Shown: positions 1 through 7,650 of the stretch, piece after piece
Numbering within the stretch: the first letter of the stretch is position 1
Layout of the letters: each line of letters opens with the position of its first letter
Source: Chryseobacterium sp.
Lineage (GTDB): Bacteria > Bacteroidota > Bacteroidia > Flavobacteriales > Weeksellaceae
Length of the DNA: 9,652 nt
Direction: 5' to 3'
Assembly: GCA_003852805.1 (NCBI GenBank)
Contig: RDDY01000064.1
Coordinates: forward strand, 1-9,652
The notes under the pieces: generated by a model
Told to the model about the DNA's origin: nothing
The model's input: only the letters and a program-made list of their open reading frames with translations
Databases searched by the model: none
Program-made: the position numbers and the translations under genes

Positions 1-166
1 GGTAATCTATTACAAAGGAAATTATGCGGGCATGATAAACAAGGTAGAATTATTGGCGCGACACGCAAAGGACAACGGCTACCGTCCGCGTGAGCTGGTT
101 CAGACTTTCCTGACCGATCCCGGCAATGATGACACCATCATAAAACTGAGTTTATACACAGATTGA
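1..166 (+). CDS. 3' end of a gene, probable GyrI-like effector-binding domain protein (partial)
   Basis: An open frame enters from the left edge (first whole codon at base 2) and ends with TGA at 164-166, giving the last 54 residues of a protein. The visible part has an aromatic start (VIYYKGNYAGM), a helix-like stretch, an NGYRPRE motif, then TFLTDPGNDD and a closing hydrophobic strand. This order (Y-x-G-x-Y, helix, NGY, a Y/F-x-x-DP segment, final beta strand) matches the C-terminus of GyrI-like or AraC-type effector-binding domains, which are often found in small-molecule-binding regulators or fused to SRPBCC domains in Bacteroidota. That assignment comes from pattern memory on a short fragment, and the function and ligand cannot be judged. 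The gene lies on the same strand as sucA, but a 109-base gap with its own promoter-like sequence separates them, so co-transcription is not required. Confidence 0.55.
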   Translation, partial: VIYYKGNYAGMINKVELLARHAKDNGYRPRELVQTFLTDPGNDDTIIKLSLYTD

Positions 167-177
167 CACATGGGCAT

Positions 178-219
178 GGCGCGGGCAATTCATTTTAAAC
201 AATGATGCTGCCGCGAGCC
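178..219 (+). other. Imperfect stem-loop in the sucA upstream region
   Basis: The arms pair in blocks: CGCGG (180-184) with CCGCG (211-215), GCA (185-187) with TGC (206-208), and TCATT (190-194) with AATGA (201-205), around the six-base loop TTAAAC. A two-base bulge sits on each side (AT at 188-189, TG at 209-210), and GG/CC can close the outer end. No clean T-run follows, so it is a poor intrinsic terminator for the upstream gene. It covers the stretch where the -33 element of the sucA promoter would lie, so an operator or a weak terminator are both possible. The role is inferred; only the pairing is seen. Confidence 0.4.
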
Positions 220-231
220 GGATAAAATTTG

Positions 232-239
232 TAAATTTG
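232..239 (+). promoter_or_regulatory. Probable sucA promoter, Bacteroidota -7 element
   Basis: TAAATTTG is an exact match to the Bacteroidota primary-sigma -7 consensus TAnnTTTG and ends 36 bases before the sucA start codon, which predicts a leader of about 30 nt. A near copy with one extra base (TAAAATTTG) begins at 223. No clear TTG is seen at the expected -33 distance; the inverted repeat at 178-219 occupies that area. Confidence 0.55.
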
Positions 240-275
240 GGCTCATAAATTATAAACATTTACACAGAGTAAATA

Positions 276-3035
276 ATGGACAGATACTCATTCCTAAATG
301 CGGTACATTCTCAGTTTATTGAAGATCTGTATCAGCAATATCTGAAATATCCTGACTCGCTGGAACCGTCGTGGAAGGCGTTTTTTCAAGGCTTTGACTT
401 TGCTCGCGAAAATTACGGCGATCAAGACGAAAGCTTCGCAACAGCAGTGGCAGACTGCCCCGAAGTAGACATCAGTGAAATATCCGAGGATATCCGTAAG
501 GAATTCAAAGTGTTGGATCTTATCGAAGCTTATCGCACGCGCGGTCACCTTTTCACCAAGACAAACCCCGTACGCGAGCGTCGATATTTTTCTCCGACGC
601 TGGACATCGAGAATTTCGGACTGCAAAAAAGCGATCTGTCAAAAGTCTTTAAAAGCGCAACCGAGATCGGTTTTTCCGGTGCCGACACGCTTCAGAACAT
701 CGTCAACAGACTGCAACGCATTTACTGCGAATCCATCGGTGTGGAATACATGCATGTTTACGATGTGGAAGAGAAACTGTTCATCCGTCAATGGCTTCAA
801 CAAAACGAAAACCACGCAAGACTTTCTCCGGACGAGAAAAAACACGTTCTGAAGAAACTGAATCAGGCCGTTGCGTTTGAAAATTATTTGCATACCAAAT
901 TTGTCGGCCAAAAACGCTTCTCGCTGGAAGGAGGAGAATCGTTGATTCCGGCGCTGGACCAGCTTATTTCCAGATCTTCTGTGCACGGAGTGGACGAGGT
1001 TGTTTTGGGAATGGCGCACCGCGGCCGTCTGAACGTTTTGACCAATATTTTCCAAAAATCGTACAAACAGATTTTCTCCGAATTTGAAGGAAAAGAGTTT
1101 GAGGAAGATGTTTTCGCCGGCGACGTTAAATACCACTTGGGCGCTAGCAGCAGCATCACCACCGAGGCGGGCGAAAAGGTTAACATCAACCTTGTCCCCA
1201 ACCCTTCGCACTTAGAAACAGTGGCGGCATTGGTGGAAGGTATCTGCCGTGCGAAAGTGGACAATACGTATCAAAACGATTATAAAAAAGTTCTGCCCAT
1301 CGTCATTCATGGCGACGCAGCCATTGCCGGTCAAGGCATTGTTTACGAGGTGGCACAGATGATGACCCTCGACGGATACAAAACAGGCGGAACGGTGCAT
1401 ATTGTGGTAAACAACCAAGTAGGTTTTACCACCAATTATCTCGACGGACGCTCATCTTTATATTGTACCGACATTGCAAAAGTTACCGATTCTCCGGTAA
1501 TGCACGTCAATGCCGATGATGTGGAAGCCGTGGTACACGCCATGCGTTTTGCGGCCGATTTCCGCGCGCGCTTCGGCAAGGATGTTTACATCGACCTGTT
1601 GGGTTACCGCAAGTACGGTCACAACGAAGGCGATGAGCCCAGGTTTACTCAGCCCGAGCTTTACAAGTTGATCAGCAAGCACCCCAATCCACGCGAGATT
1701 TACAAAGAAAAACTCATCGGCGAAGGAATCGTTTCAAACGAAGTAATGAAGGAAATGGAGGAAGAGTTTAAAGCATTGCTCGATCAAAACTTCGACGCAT
1801 CGAAGGAAATCGAGGTCAACACTCTGTCCATTTTCATGGAAGATACATGGAAGAAATATCCGTTCGATGCTCACAGCAATGTTTACGAAGCGGTCGATAC
1901 TTCTTATCCTTTCGAAAAATTGAAAGAGCTGGGCGAGAAAATATCGACTTTGCCTGCAGACAAGAAATTCCTAAGCAAAGTAAAACGTCTGTTCGACCAG
2001 CGATTGAAGATGGTTACCGAAACCAATTCTCTTGATTGGGCAATGGGCGAACTCTTGGCATACGCTACATTGTTGACAGAAGGATACAGCGTGCGTATCT
2101 CGGGTGAAGATGTAGAGCGCGGTACTTTCTCACACAGACATGCGGTGTTGAAAACAGAAGATACCGAGGAAGAATACGTTCCGCTGAAGCATGTGTCCGA
2201 CGAAATGTTCGACATCTACAACTCTCTGTTGTCGGAATACGGTGTTCTTGGATTTGATTACGGTTACGCCGCTGCGTCGCCTGATACGTTAACAATCTGG
2301 GAAGCGCAATTCGGCGACTTTGTCAACGGTGCGCAGATTATTGTTGACCAATATTTGGTTGCCGCCGAGGAAAAATGGAAACTGCAAAACGGTCTGGTAA
2401 TGCTGTTGCCGCACGGTTATGAAGGTCAAGGTGCGGAACATTCATCTGCACGTCTTGAGAGATTTTTAACCTTGGCAGCCAACGACAATATCTTCGTGGC
2501 CAACTGCACCACGCCGGCCAACTTCTTCCACTTGTTGCGCAGACAGATGAAGTTCGGTTTCCGTAAGCCGCTGGTGGTCATGACGCCTAAATCACTTTTA
2601 CGTCATCCCAAGGTGGTTTCCAAGCTTGAAGATATGGCCGAGGGCAGCTTCCGTCCCGTTATAGACGATGCTTCGGCAGATCCTGAGAAGGTGGAAAGAT
2701 TGGTGCTTTGTTCCGGTAAATTATACTATGATCTGCTGGCCAAGAAGGAAGAAACCAACGATGAAAAAGTGGCTCTGGTCCGCCTCGAACAATTGTATCC
2801 TTTGCAGCAAGACGCCATCGATGCCGTGTTCGCCAAGTACAAAAACCGCAAGTCTTTGGTTTGGGCACAAGAAGAACCTGAGAACATGGGCGCGTGGTCG
2901 TTCATTTTGCGCAACTACCGCAACACCGGGATCGAAGTGATCTCGCCCGTACCCGGAGGATCTCCTGCACCGGGAACGCACAAGCGTTTCGACATCAACC
3001 AAAAAGACGTAATTAACCGAGTATTCTCATTATAA
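276..3035 (+). CDS. sucA: 2-oxoglutarate dehydrogenase E1 component (thiamine-diphosphate dependent)
   Basis: This is the E1 subunit of the cytoplasmic 2-oxoglutarate dehydrogenase complex of the TCA cycle. It decarboxylates 2-oxoglutarate on thiamine diphosphate and passes the succinyl group to the lipoyl arm of E2. At 919 residues it is close to the usual length (E. coli SucA is 933). In order: an N-terminal E2-binding-type segment with the family pattern EPSWKAFFQGF (residues 1-45); the HRGR motif at 248-251; the thiamine/Mg site GDAAIAGQG starting at 346 with NNQVGFTT at 379-386; then YGHNEGDEPRFTQP; the transketolase-like pyrimidine domain with GEDVERGTFSHRHAV; GAEHSSARLERFL with E721 and H722; and the C-terminal EEPENMGAW from 866. 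The start is firm because an in-frame TAA (270-272) lies two codons upstream of the ATG. There is no Shine-Dalgarno motif, only A-rich sequence. sucB follows after 43 bases on the same strand, the standard E1-E2 operon order. No truncation or missing catalytic motif is seen. Confidence 0.98.
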   Translation: MDRYSFLNAVHSQFIEDLYQQYLKYPDSLEPSWKAFFQGFDFARENYGDQDESFATAVADCPEVDISEISEDIRKEFKVLDLIEAYRTRGHLFTKTNPVRERRYFSPTLDIENFGLQKSDLSKVFKSATEIGFSGADTLQNIVNRLQRIYCESIGVEYMHVYDVEEKLFIRQWLQQNENHARLSPDEKKHVLKKLNQAVAFENYLHTKFVGQKRFSLEGGESLIPALDQLISRSSVHGVDEVVLGMAHRGRLNVLTNIFQKSYKQIFSEFEGKEFEEDVFAGDVKYHLGASSSITTEAGEKVNINLVPNPSHLETVAALVEGICRAKVDNTYQNDYKKVLPIVIHGDAAIAGQGIVYEVAQMMTLDGYKTGGTVHIVVNNQVGFTTNYLDGRSSLYCTDIAKVTDSPVMHVNADDVEAVVHAMRFAADFRARFGKDVYIDLLGYRKYGHNEGDEPRFTQPELYKLISKHPNPREIYKEKLIGEGIVSNEVMKEMEEEFKALLDQNFDASKEIEVNTLSIFMEDTWKKYPFDAHSNVYEAVDTSYPFEKLKELGEKISTLPADKKFLSKVKRLFDQRLKMVTETNSLDWAMGELLAYATLLTEGYSVRISGEDVERGTFSHRHAVLKTEDTEEEYVPLKHVSDEMFDIYNSLLSEYGVLGFDYGYAAASPDTLTIWEAQFGDFVNGAQIIVDQYLVAAEEKWKLQNGLVMLLPHGYEGQGAEHSSARLERFLTLAANDNIFVANCTTPANFFHLLRRQMKFGFRKPLVVMTPKSLLRHPKVVSKLEDMAEGSFRPVIDDASADPEKVERLVLCSGKLYYDLLAKKEETNDEKVALVRLEQLYPLQQDAIDAVFAKYKNRKSLVWAQEEPENMGAWSFILRNYRNTGIEVISPVPGGSPAPGTHKRFDINQKDVINRVFSL

Positions 3036-3041
3036 ACTATA

Positions 3042-3055
3042 AGCTGCCCGCAGCT
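3042..3055 (+). other. Short palindrome in the sucA-sucB gap
   Basis: AGCTGC and GCAGCT are perfect inverted copies separated by CC, so RNA could form a five-pair stem with a four-base loop. It lies seven bases after the sucA stop codon, with no T-run after it, so it is not a convincing terminator. It might act as an RNA-processing or stability element between the two cistrons, or be chance. Confidence 0.3.
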
Positions 3056-3078
3056 GAAAACCAAAAAATCCTATTGCA

Positions 3079-4317
3079 ATGCCTATATTAGAAATGAAAG
3101 TCCCTTCGCCGGGCGAGTCGATTACGGAAGTAGAAATCGCAACCTGGCTTGTAAAAGATGGCGACTACGTAGAAAAAGATCAACCCATCGCTGAAGTTGA
3201 TTCCGATAAAGCAACGCTGGAATTGCCGGCAGAACAATCCGGTATTATCACGCTTAAAGCCGAGGAAGGCGATGCGGTGCAGGTAGGTGAGGTGGTTTGC
3301 CTTATCGATACCGATGCGGCAAAACCTGCCGATTCTTCCGCTGCACCTGCCGAAGAAAAGCCTGCTGAACAACCGAAGGCAGCCGAACCGGCGAAACAAG
3401 AAGTGAAAAAAGAGGAACCAAAGCCGGAAACAAGCTACGCCGCCAACACTCCGTCACCGGCCGCCAAGAAGATCTTGGACGAAAAAGGTATTGCACCCGA
3501 GAAAGTGAGCGGCAGCGGAGTAGGAGGCCGTATTACCAAAGAAGATGCGGTAAATGCAGCAGTGCCTATGGGCAGTGCTCAGACCACAGGTTCGCGCAGC
3601 AGCAAGACTACCAAACTAAGTATGTTGCGCCGCAAGGTGGCTGCCAGACTGGTGTCGGTTAAAAACGAAACGGCCATGCTGACGACCTTTAACGAGGTGG
3701 ACATGTCCGAAATTTTCAAACTGAGAAAACAGTACAAGGAAGAATTCGCTGCCAAGCACGGCGTGGGTCTCGGTTTCATGTCATTCTTTACGAAGGCGGT
3801 TGTACGCGCATTGCAGATGTATCCCGATGTAAATGCAATGATCGACGGCGACAACAAAATCAATTATGACTTTGCCGATATCTCCATCGCGGTTTCAGGA
3901 CCAAAAGGTCTGATGGTTCCGGTATTGCGCAATGCCGAGAATATGTCTTTCCGCGGCGTCGAAGCCTCGATTAAAGATTTAGCCACCAAAGTTCGCGACG
4001 GCAATATCTCGGTTGACGAAATGACCGGCGGTACCTTCACCATCACCAACGGCGGTACGTTCGGGTCGATGCTTTCCACACCGATAATCAATCCGCCGCA
4101 GAGCGCGATCTTGGGTATGCACAACATCATCCAGCGCCCTGTTGCCGTTGACGGTCAAGTGGAGATTCGTCCGATGATGTATGTAGCCCTTTCTTACGAC
4201 CACAGAATCATCGATGGCAAAGAATCGGTTGGTTTCTTGGTTGCCGTGAAGGAAGCGATCGACGATCCTATTCAGTTCTTGATGGATGGAGATCCTAAGA
4301 GAGCTTTGGAACTCTAA
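3079..4317 (+). CDS. sucB: Dihydrolipoamide succinyltransferase, E2 component of 2-oxoglutarate dehydrogenase
   Basis: This is the E2 core of the 2-oxoglutarate dehydrogenase complex. It takes the succinyl group from E1 on a swinging lipoyl arm and transfers it to CoA, giving succinyl-CoA. The 412 residues show the standard architecture: one lipoyl domain (about 1-78) with the lipoylation lysine K44 in [10 protein letters not shown]; a flexible Ala/Pro/Glu/Lys-rich linker (about 80-124); a peripheral subunit-binding domain (about 126-160) with [10 protein letters not shown] and [12 protein letters not shown]; and a C-terminal acyltransferase domain (about 180-412) ending in [11 protein letters not shown], where H375 and D379 form the HxxxD catalytic motif. 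The single lipoyl domain and the early [12 protein letters not shown] signature favour the succinyl (SucB) type over the acetyl type, and the neighbouring sucA agrees. An in-frame TGA at 3055-3057 limits the start to this ATG or very near it. It is very probably translated from the sucA transcript and ends before the terminator at 4343. No lpd (E3) gene follows. Confidence 0.98.
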   Translation: MPILEMKVPSPGESITEVEIATWLVKDGDYVEKDQPIAEVDSDKATLELPAEQSGIITLKAEEGDAVQVGEVVCLIDTDAAKPADSSAAPAEEKPAEQPKAAEPAKQEVKKEEPKPETSYAANTPSPAAKKILDEKGIAPEKVSGSGVGGRITKEDAVNAAVPMGSAQTTGSRSSKTTKLSMLRRKVAARLVSVKNETAMLTTFNEVDMSEIFKLRKQYKEEFAAKHGVGLGFMSFFTKAVVRALQMYPDVNAMIDGDNKINYDFADISIAVSGPKGLMVPVLRNAENMSFRGVEASIKDLATKVRDGNISVDEMTGGTFTITNGGTFGSMLSTPIINPPQSAILGMHNIIQRPVAVDGQVEIRPMMYVALSYDHRIIDGKESVGFLVAVKEAIDDPIQFLMDGDPKRALEL

Positions 4318-4342
4318 GTCTAACCTTTTCTAATGAAATATT

Positions 4343-4373
4343 CCCGCGGTTGCATAACGGCGGGATTTTTGTT
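4343..4373 (+). terminator. Rho-independent terminator of the sucAB operon
   Basis: CCCGC (4343-4347) pairs with GCGGG (4360-4364). After one G-G mismatch the stem continues with GTT/AAC around a GCAT tetraloop. The run ATTTTTGTT follows at once. It starts 25 bases after the sucB stop, which is the expected place for the operon end. Confidence 0.85.
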
Positions 4374-4408
4374 GCAAGCATCAGCACCGGAATTTAAATA
4401 CAATAACC

Positions 4409-4795
4409 ATGACCTCGTTGATTACACAAAGCATTAGAGTAACTGCTTCGCCGTCATACGATGCCAGAAACAGTTCGCCCGAGCACAATAATTTTTTCTT
4501 CATGTACCATATTTTCATCGAGAATATGGGCAACGATGACGTAAAAGTTTTGCGTAGACGCTGGACTATTTATGACGTGGGTTATGGCTTTAGCAACGTT
4601 GACGGCGAGGGCGTAATCGGCCTTACACCTGAGATCAGCCCAAACAATGAATTCAACTATTTTTCGAACGTCGCGCTTCGTTCCGGCATCGGTTACATGA
4701 GCGGAAGTTATACATTGCTGAATATGGTGACGGGCGTAGAGTTTGAAGTACGGATTCCGCGTTTCATCTTATTCGCCGACTGTTTTCTCAATTGA
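4409..4795 (+). CDS. apaG: ApaG family protein (FN3-like fold, DUF525)
   Basis: A 128-residue protein spanning the usual ApaG length (about 125-130). Family marks that can be seen: a beta-rich segment with FFFMYHIFIEN (29-39), RRRWTIYD (49-56), the signature GEGVIGLTPEISP (66-78), then F-N-Y-F-S and GYMSGSYTL (95-103), and the closing RIPRFILF before a terminal LN. ApaG proteins are single-domain immunoglobulin/fibronectin-like folds. They were named from an operon with the Ap4A hydrolase gene apaH and linked to Co2+ resistance or Mg2+ efflux in enterobacteria, but their molecular role is not settled, and the same fold occurs as a domain in some F-box proteins. There are no membrane segments and no signal peptide, so it should be cytoplasmic. 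Here it stands alone, without apaH or rsmA, downstream of the sucAB terminator and convergent with uvrA. I see no strong promoter in the 35 bases between the terminator and the ATG, so read-through from sucAB is possible. Confidence 0.93.
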   Translation: MTSLITQSIRVTASPSYDARNSSPEHNNFFFMYHIFIENMGNDDVKVLRRRWTIYDVGYGFSNVDGEGVIGLTPEISPNNEFNYFSNVALRSGIGYMSGSYTLLNMVTGVEFEVRIPRFILFADCFLN

Positions 4796-4796
4796 C

Positions 4797-4830
4797 AAAA
4801 AAATGCAGACCGTGAGACGTCTGCATTTTA
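4797..4830. terminator. Bidirectional terminator between convergent apaG and uvrA
   Basis: AAAATGCAGAC (4800-4810) pairs perfectly with GTCTGCATTTT (4819-4829), an 11-pair stem with an eight-base loop. Seven A residues at 4797-4803 give a seven-T run when read on the minus strand (uvrA), and TTTTATTT follows on the plus strand (apaG). It fills nearly the whole 38-base gap between the two stop codons. Confidence 0.9.
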
Positions 4831-4833
4831 TTT

Positions 4834-7626
4834 CTATAATTTCTCGGCAATATACTTTGCCGTTCTGGATTCGGGATGCTTTGTCAGCTCTTCCGGCGTT
4901 CCTGTAAAAACAACCTCACCGCCGTATTTGCCGGCTTCGGGACCGATGTCTATGATGTAATCTGCCGATTTAATGATGTCGGGCTGATGCTCAATGATCA
5001 CCACCGAATGCCCGAGCTCGACCAAAGCTTGCAGAGATTTCATCAATTTTTTAATGTCGTGAAAGTGCAAACCGGTAGAAGGTTCATCAAAGACAAAAAG
5101 CGTCTTATCGTGCGTAGCCCCTTTTACCAAGAACGAAGCCAATTTCACGCGTTGTGCTTCGCCGCCCGAAAGCGTAGATGACGAGTGGCCCAATTGCAAA
5201 TATCCGAGTCCCACTTCTTGCAACGGCAACAGCTTCGTCACAACCTTATCCTGCTTGTTGTCTCTGAAAAAGTCGATGGCTTCATCCACGGTCATGTGCA
5301 GAATATCGGAAATGTTTTTCTCGTCAAATTTTATTTCGAGAATTTCATCTTTGAAGCGCGTGCCGTGGCAGACTTCGCATTCCAACTCGATATCGGCCAT
5401 AAACTGCATCGATACGGTAATGGTGCCTTCGCCCTTACACTCGTCACAACGGCCGCCGTCTACATTGAACGAAAAATGCTTGGCTTTCAGTCCCATATTT
5501 TTGGCTATTTTCTGTTTCGCGAAGATGTCTCGGATATCGTCGTAAGCCTTCAGATAGGTCACAGGATTGGAGCGGGAAGATTTACCTATCGGGTTCTGAT
5601 CTACCATTTCGATATGGCGTACCAAATCTTTCGGGAACGTGACACTGTCGAAATCAGCCTTTGCACCGCCCATGCCCAACTGTATCTGGATGGCCTGCGC
5701 CATCACTTCTTTCATCAAAGTAGATTTTCCGCTGCCCGAAACGCCCGTAACCACCGTGATGCACTCCAGCGGCACATCTACATCTACATTTTTCAGATTA
5801 TGCTCGCGTGCGCCACGGATCTCGATGAAGTTGCGAGGCTTCCGTCTTTGCGCCGGAACTTCTATTTCCATTTCGCCGTTCAGATATTCGGCTGTCAGCG
5901 TATCGGCATTCATCATTTCGTCGAAGTTGCCGCTGAAAACCACTTCTCCTCCGTGTGAGCCTGCTTCGGGGCCGATGTCGATGATGTAATCCGCTGCACG
6001 CATAATGTCCTCGTCGTGCTCTACCACAATCACCGTATTACCCAAATCTCGCAGGCGCTCCAATACTTGTATCAGATTCTCGGTGTCGCGCGAATGCAGT
6101 CCGATACTCGGTTCATCCAAAATATAAATGGAGCCGACCAAACTGCTGCCCAGCGATGTGGCCAAGTTAATCCTTTGACTTTCTCCGCCGGATAAAGTAT
6201 TGCTGTTTCTGTTGATGGAAAGATAGCCCAAGCCGACCTGCGTCATAAACCGCAGCCGCGAGGTGATCTCATGCAACAATCGTTTCGCGATTGCGTAATC
6301 GTGCTCGGACAATTGCATCCCTTCCATGACGGGGAGCAATTCGTCGATTGGCAAATCTACCAGTGATTGGATATTGTGTCCGTCTATTTTAACCCAAGAG
6401 GTTTCCTCACGCAGCCGCAGGCCGTCGCAGGTGTGACAGGTTGTTTTACCTCGATAACGCGACAGCATCACGCGGTATTGAATCTTGTAGAGATTCTCCT
6501 CCAGCATCCGAAAAAAATTGTCGATGCACGGAAAATTACCGCTCCCGTCGCCGCGCCACAGAAGATTGCGCTGTTCTTTGGTCAGTTGATGGTAAGGTTT
6601 ATGAACGGGAAAATCATCGGCGGCGACTCGCTTTATAAAAGCTTTTTTCCACTCCCGCATTGACTCGCCGCGCCAGCAGGCCACAGCATCCTCGTACAAA
6701 GACAAGCTCTTGTCGGGAACGACCAAATCCTCATCAATGCCGATGACTTTACCATAACCCTCACATGTCGGGCACGCGCCGTATGGATTGTTGAAACTGA
6801 AGAAGTGTGCGTTTGGCTCGTTAAAGACAATTCCGTCCAACTCAAATTTATTGGAAAACTCACGGTCTTCGCCGGTGGTTGTATTTTTTACGGAACAGTA
6901 GCCTTTTCCCTCGTAAAACGCCACTTGTACCGAATCTGCCAGTCGTTGCAAGAAGAGCTCATCGTCCTCAAAAGTGAAACGGTCAATGACGAGCCATACC
7001 TCGGCGTTTCCGTCCGGCGTAAAGCCAAAGCTTTGCAAATCGTCGATGCTTACCACATTGCCGCCCACTTCCAGACGTGTAAAACCTTGAAGTTTTAGCG
7101 TTTTCAGAAGCTCGGCAAAGTCCTTTCCGACAATTTCCAGTGGTGCACGCAGCAGATATGCATCGCCCGTATTTTGGCTCTTGATGAAGTCAATCACATC
7201 GTGCACATCATCTTTTTTTACTTCTCTTCCCGAAACGGGTGAGAAAGTGCGACCGATGCGCGCGAACATGAGTTTCAGATAATCGTAAACCTCTGTGGTG
7301 GTACCTACCGTAGACCTCGGATTGCTGGAAATCACCTTTTGCTGAATAGCGATTGACGGCGCCAAGCCTTTGATGTCGTCGATCTTCGGTTTCTCCAGTT
7401 TCCCCAAAAACTGTCTGGCATAGGAGCTGAGGCTCTCCACATAACGGCGCTGGCCCTCGGCGTAAATGGTGTCAAACGCCAACGAAGATTTTCCGCTGCC
7501 CGAGACACCCGTTATGACCACGAGTTTGTTTTTCGGGATGGTTACATCAATGTTTTTCAGATTGTTAAGATGTGCATTCTTAACAAATAATTCGTTTTTT
7601 ATATCGATTGTTTGGTCTGTTGCCAT
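4834..7626 (-). CDS. uvrA: Excinuclease ABC subunit A (nucleotide excision repair ATPase)
   Basis: UvrA is the cytoplasmic damage-recognition subunit of nucleotide excision repair. As a dimer it scans DNA, loads UvrB at distortions and leaves by ATP hydrolysis. The 930 residues are full length (family about 940) and contain two ABC ATPase modules. Module 1: Walker A GVSGSGKSS (40-48), zinc-finger cysteines C285/C288 (CPTC) and C397/C400 (CHTC), signature LSGGES (478-483), Walker B ILDEPSIGLH with D504/E505. Module 2: Walker A GVSGSGKST (628-636), zinc finger C727/C730 and C750/C753 (CDEC, CEVC), signature LSGGEA (819-824), Walker B VFDEPSTGLH with D847/E848. The start is firm because an in-frame TAA lies only two codons before the ATG. 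The loop after MFARIGRTF reads SPVSG (129-133), where many UvrA proteins have CPxHG; the loss of both possible metal ligands together is notable but may be normal for Bacteroidota. uvrB is not nearby, and the gene is monocistronic as far as the window shows. Confidence 0.98.
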   Translation of the reverse strand: MATDQTIDIKNELFVKNAHLNNLKNIDVTIPKNKLVVITGVSGSGKSSLAFDTIYAEGQRRYVESLSSYARQFLGKLEKPKIDDIKGLAPSIAIQQKVISSNPRSTVGTTTEVYDYLKLMFARIGRTFSPVSGREVKKDDVHDVIDFIKSQNTGDAYLLRAPLEIVGKDFAELLKTLKLQGFTRLEVGGNVVSIDDLQSFGFTPDGNAEVWLVIDRFTFEDDELFLQRLADSVQVAFYEGKGYCSVKNTTTGEDREFSNKFELDGIVFNEPNAHFFSFNNPYGACPTCEGYGKVIGIDEDLVVPDKSLSLYEDAVACWRGESMREWKKAFIKRVAADDFPVHKPYHQLTKEQRNLLWRGDGSGNFPCIDNFFRMLEENLYKIQYRVMLSRYRGKTTCHTCDGLRLREETSWVKIDGHNIQSLVDLPIDELLPVMEGMQLSEHDYAIAKRLLHEITSRLRFMTQVGLGYLSINRNSNTLSGGESQRINLATSLGSSLVGSIYILDEPSIGLHSRDTENLIQVLERLRDLGNTVIVVEHDEDIMRAADYIIDIGPEAGSHGGEVVFSGNFDEMMNADTLTAEYLNGEMEIEVPAQRRKPRNFIEIRGAREHNLKNVDVDVPLECITVVTGVSGSGKSTLMKEVMAQAIQIQLGMGGAKADFDSVTFPKDLVRHIEMVDQNPIGKSSRSNPVTYLKAYDDIRDIFAKQKIAKNMGLKAKHFSFNVDGGRCDECKGEGTITVSMQFMADIELECEVCHGTRFKDEILEIKFDEKNISDILHMTVDEAIDFFRDNKQDKVVTKLLPLQEVGLGYLQLGHSSSTLSGGEAQRVKLASFLVKGATHDKTLFVFDEPSTGLHFHDIKKLMKSLQALVELGHSVVIIEHQPDIIKSADYIIDIGPEAGKYGGEVVFTGTPEELTKHPESRTAKYIAEKL

Positions 7627-7642
7627 AATTTAAAAAGACCGG

Positions 7643-7650
7643 TAAAGATA
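7643..7650 (-). promoter_or_regulatory. Possible uvrA promoter, -7 element
   Basis: Read on the minus strand this is TATCTTTA, one base from the Bacteroidota -7 consensus TAnnTTTG. It would place the transcript start about ten bases before the uvrA ATG. No clear TTG is seen at the -33 distance, and I see no recognisable SOS operator. Confidence 0.35.

Noticed and set aside
639..1264. Minus-strand open frames inside sucA (up to 190 codons)
   Set aside because: sucA is intact and conserved across this stretch, and the antisense translations show no domain or sensible composition.
4374..4408. Separate apaG promoter with TTG at 4372 and TAAATACA at 4395
   Set aside because: The second element matches TAnnTTTG poorly; it is too weak to list.
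4874..5989. Long plus-strand open frames opposite uvrA (up to 257 codons)
   Set aside because: They are antisense shadows of a clearly conserved uvrA, with no recognisable protein family.
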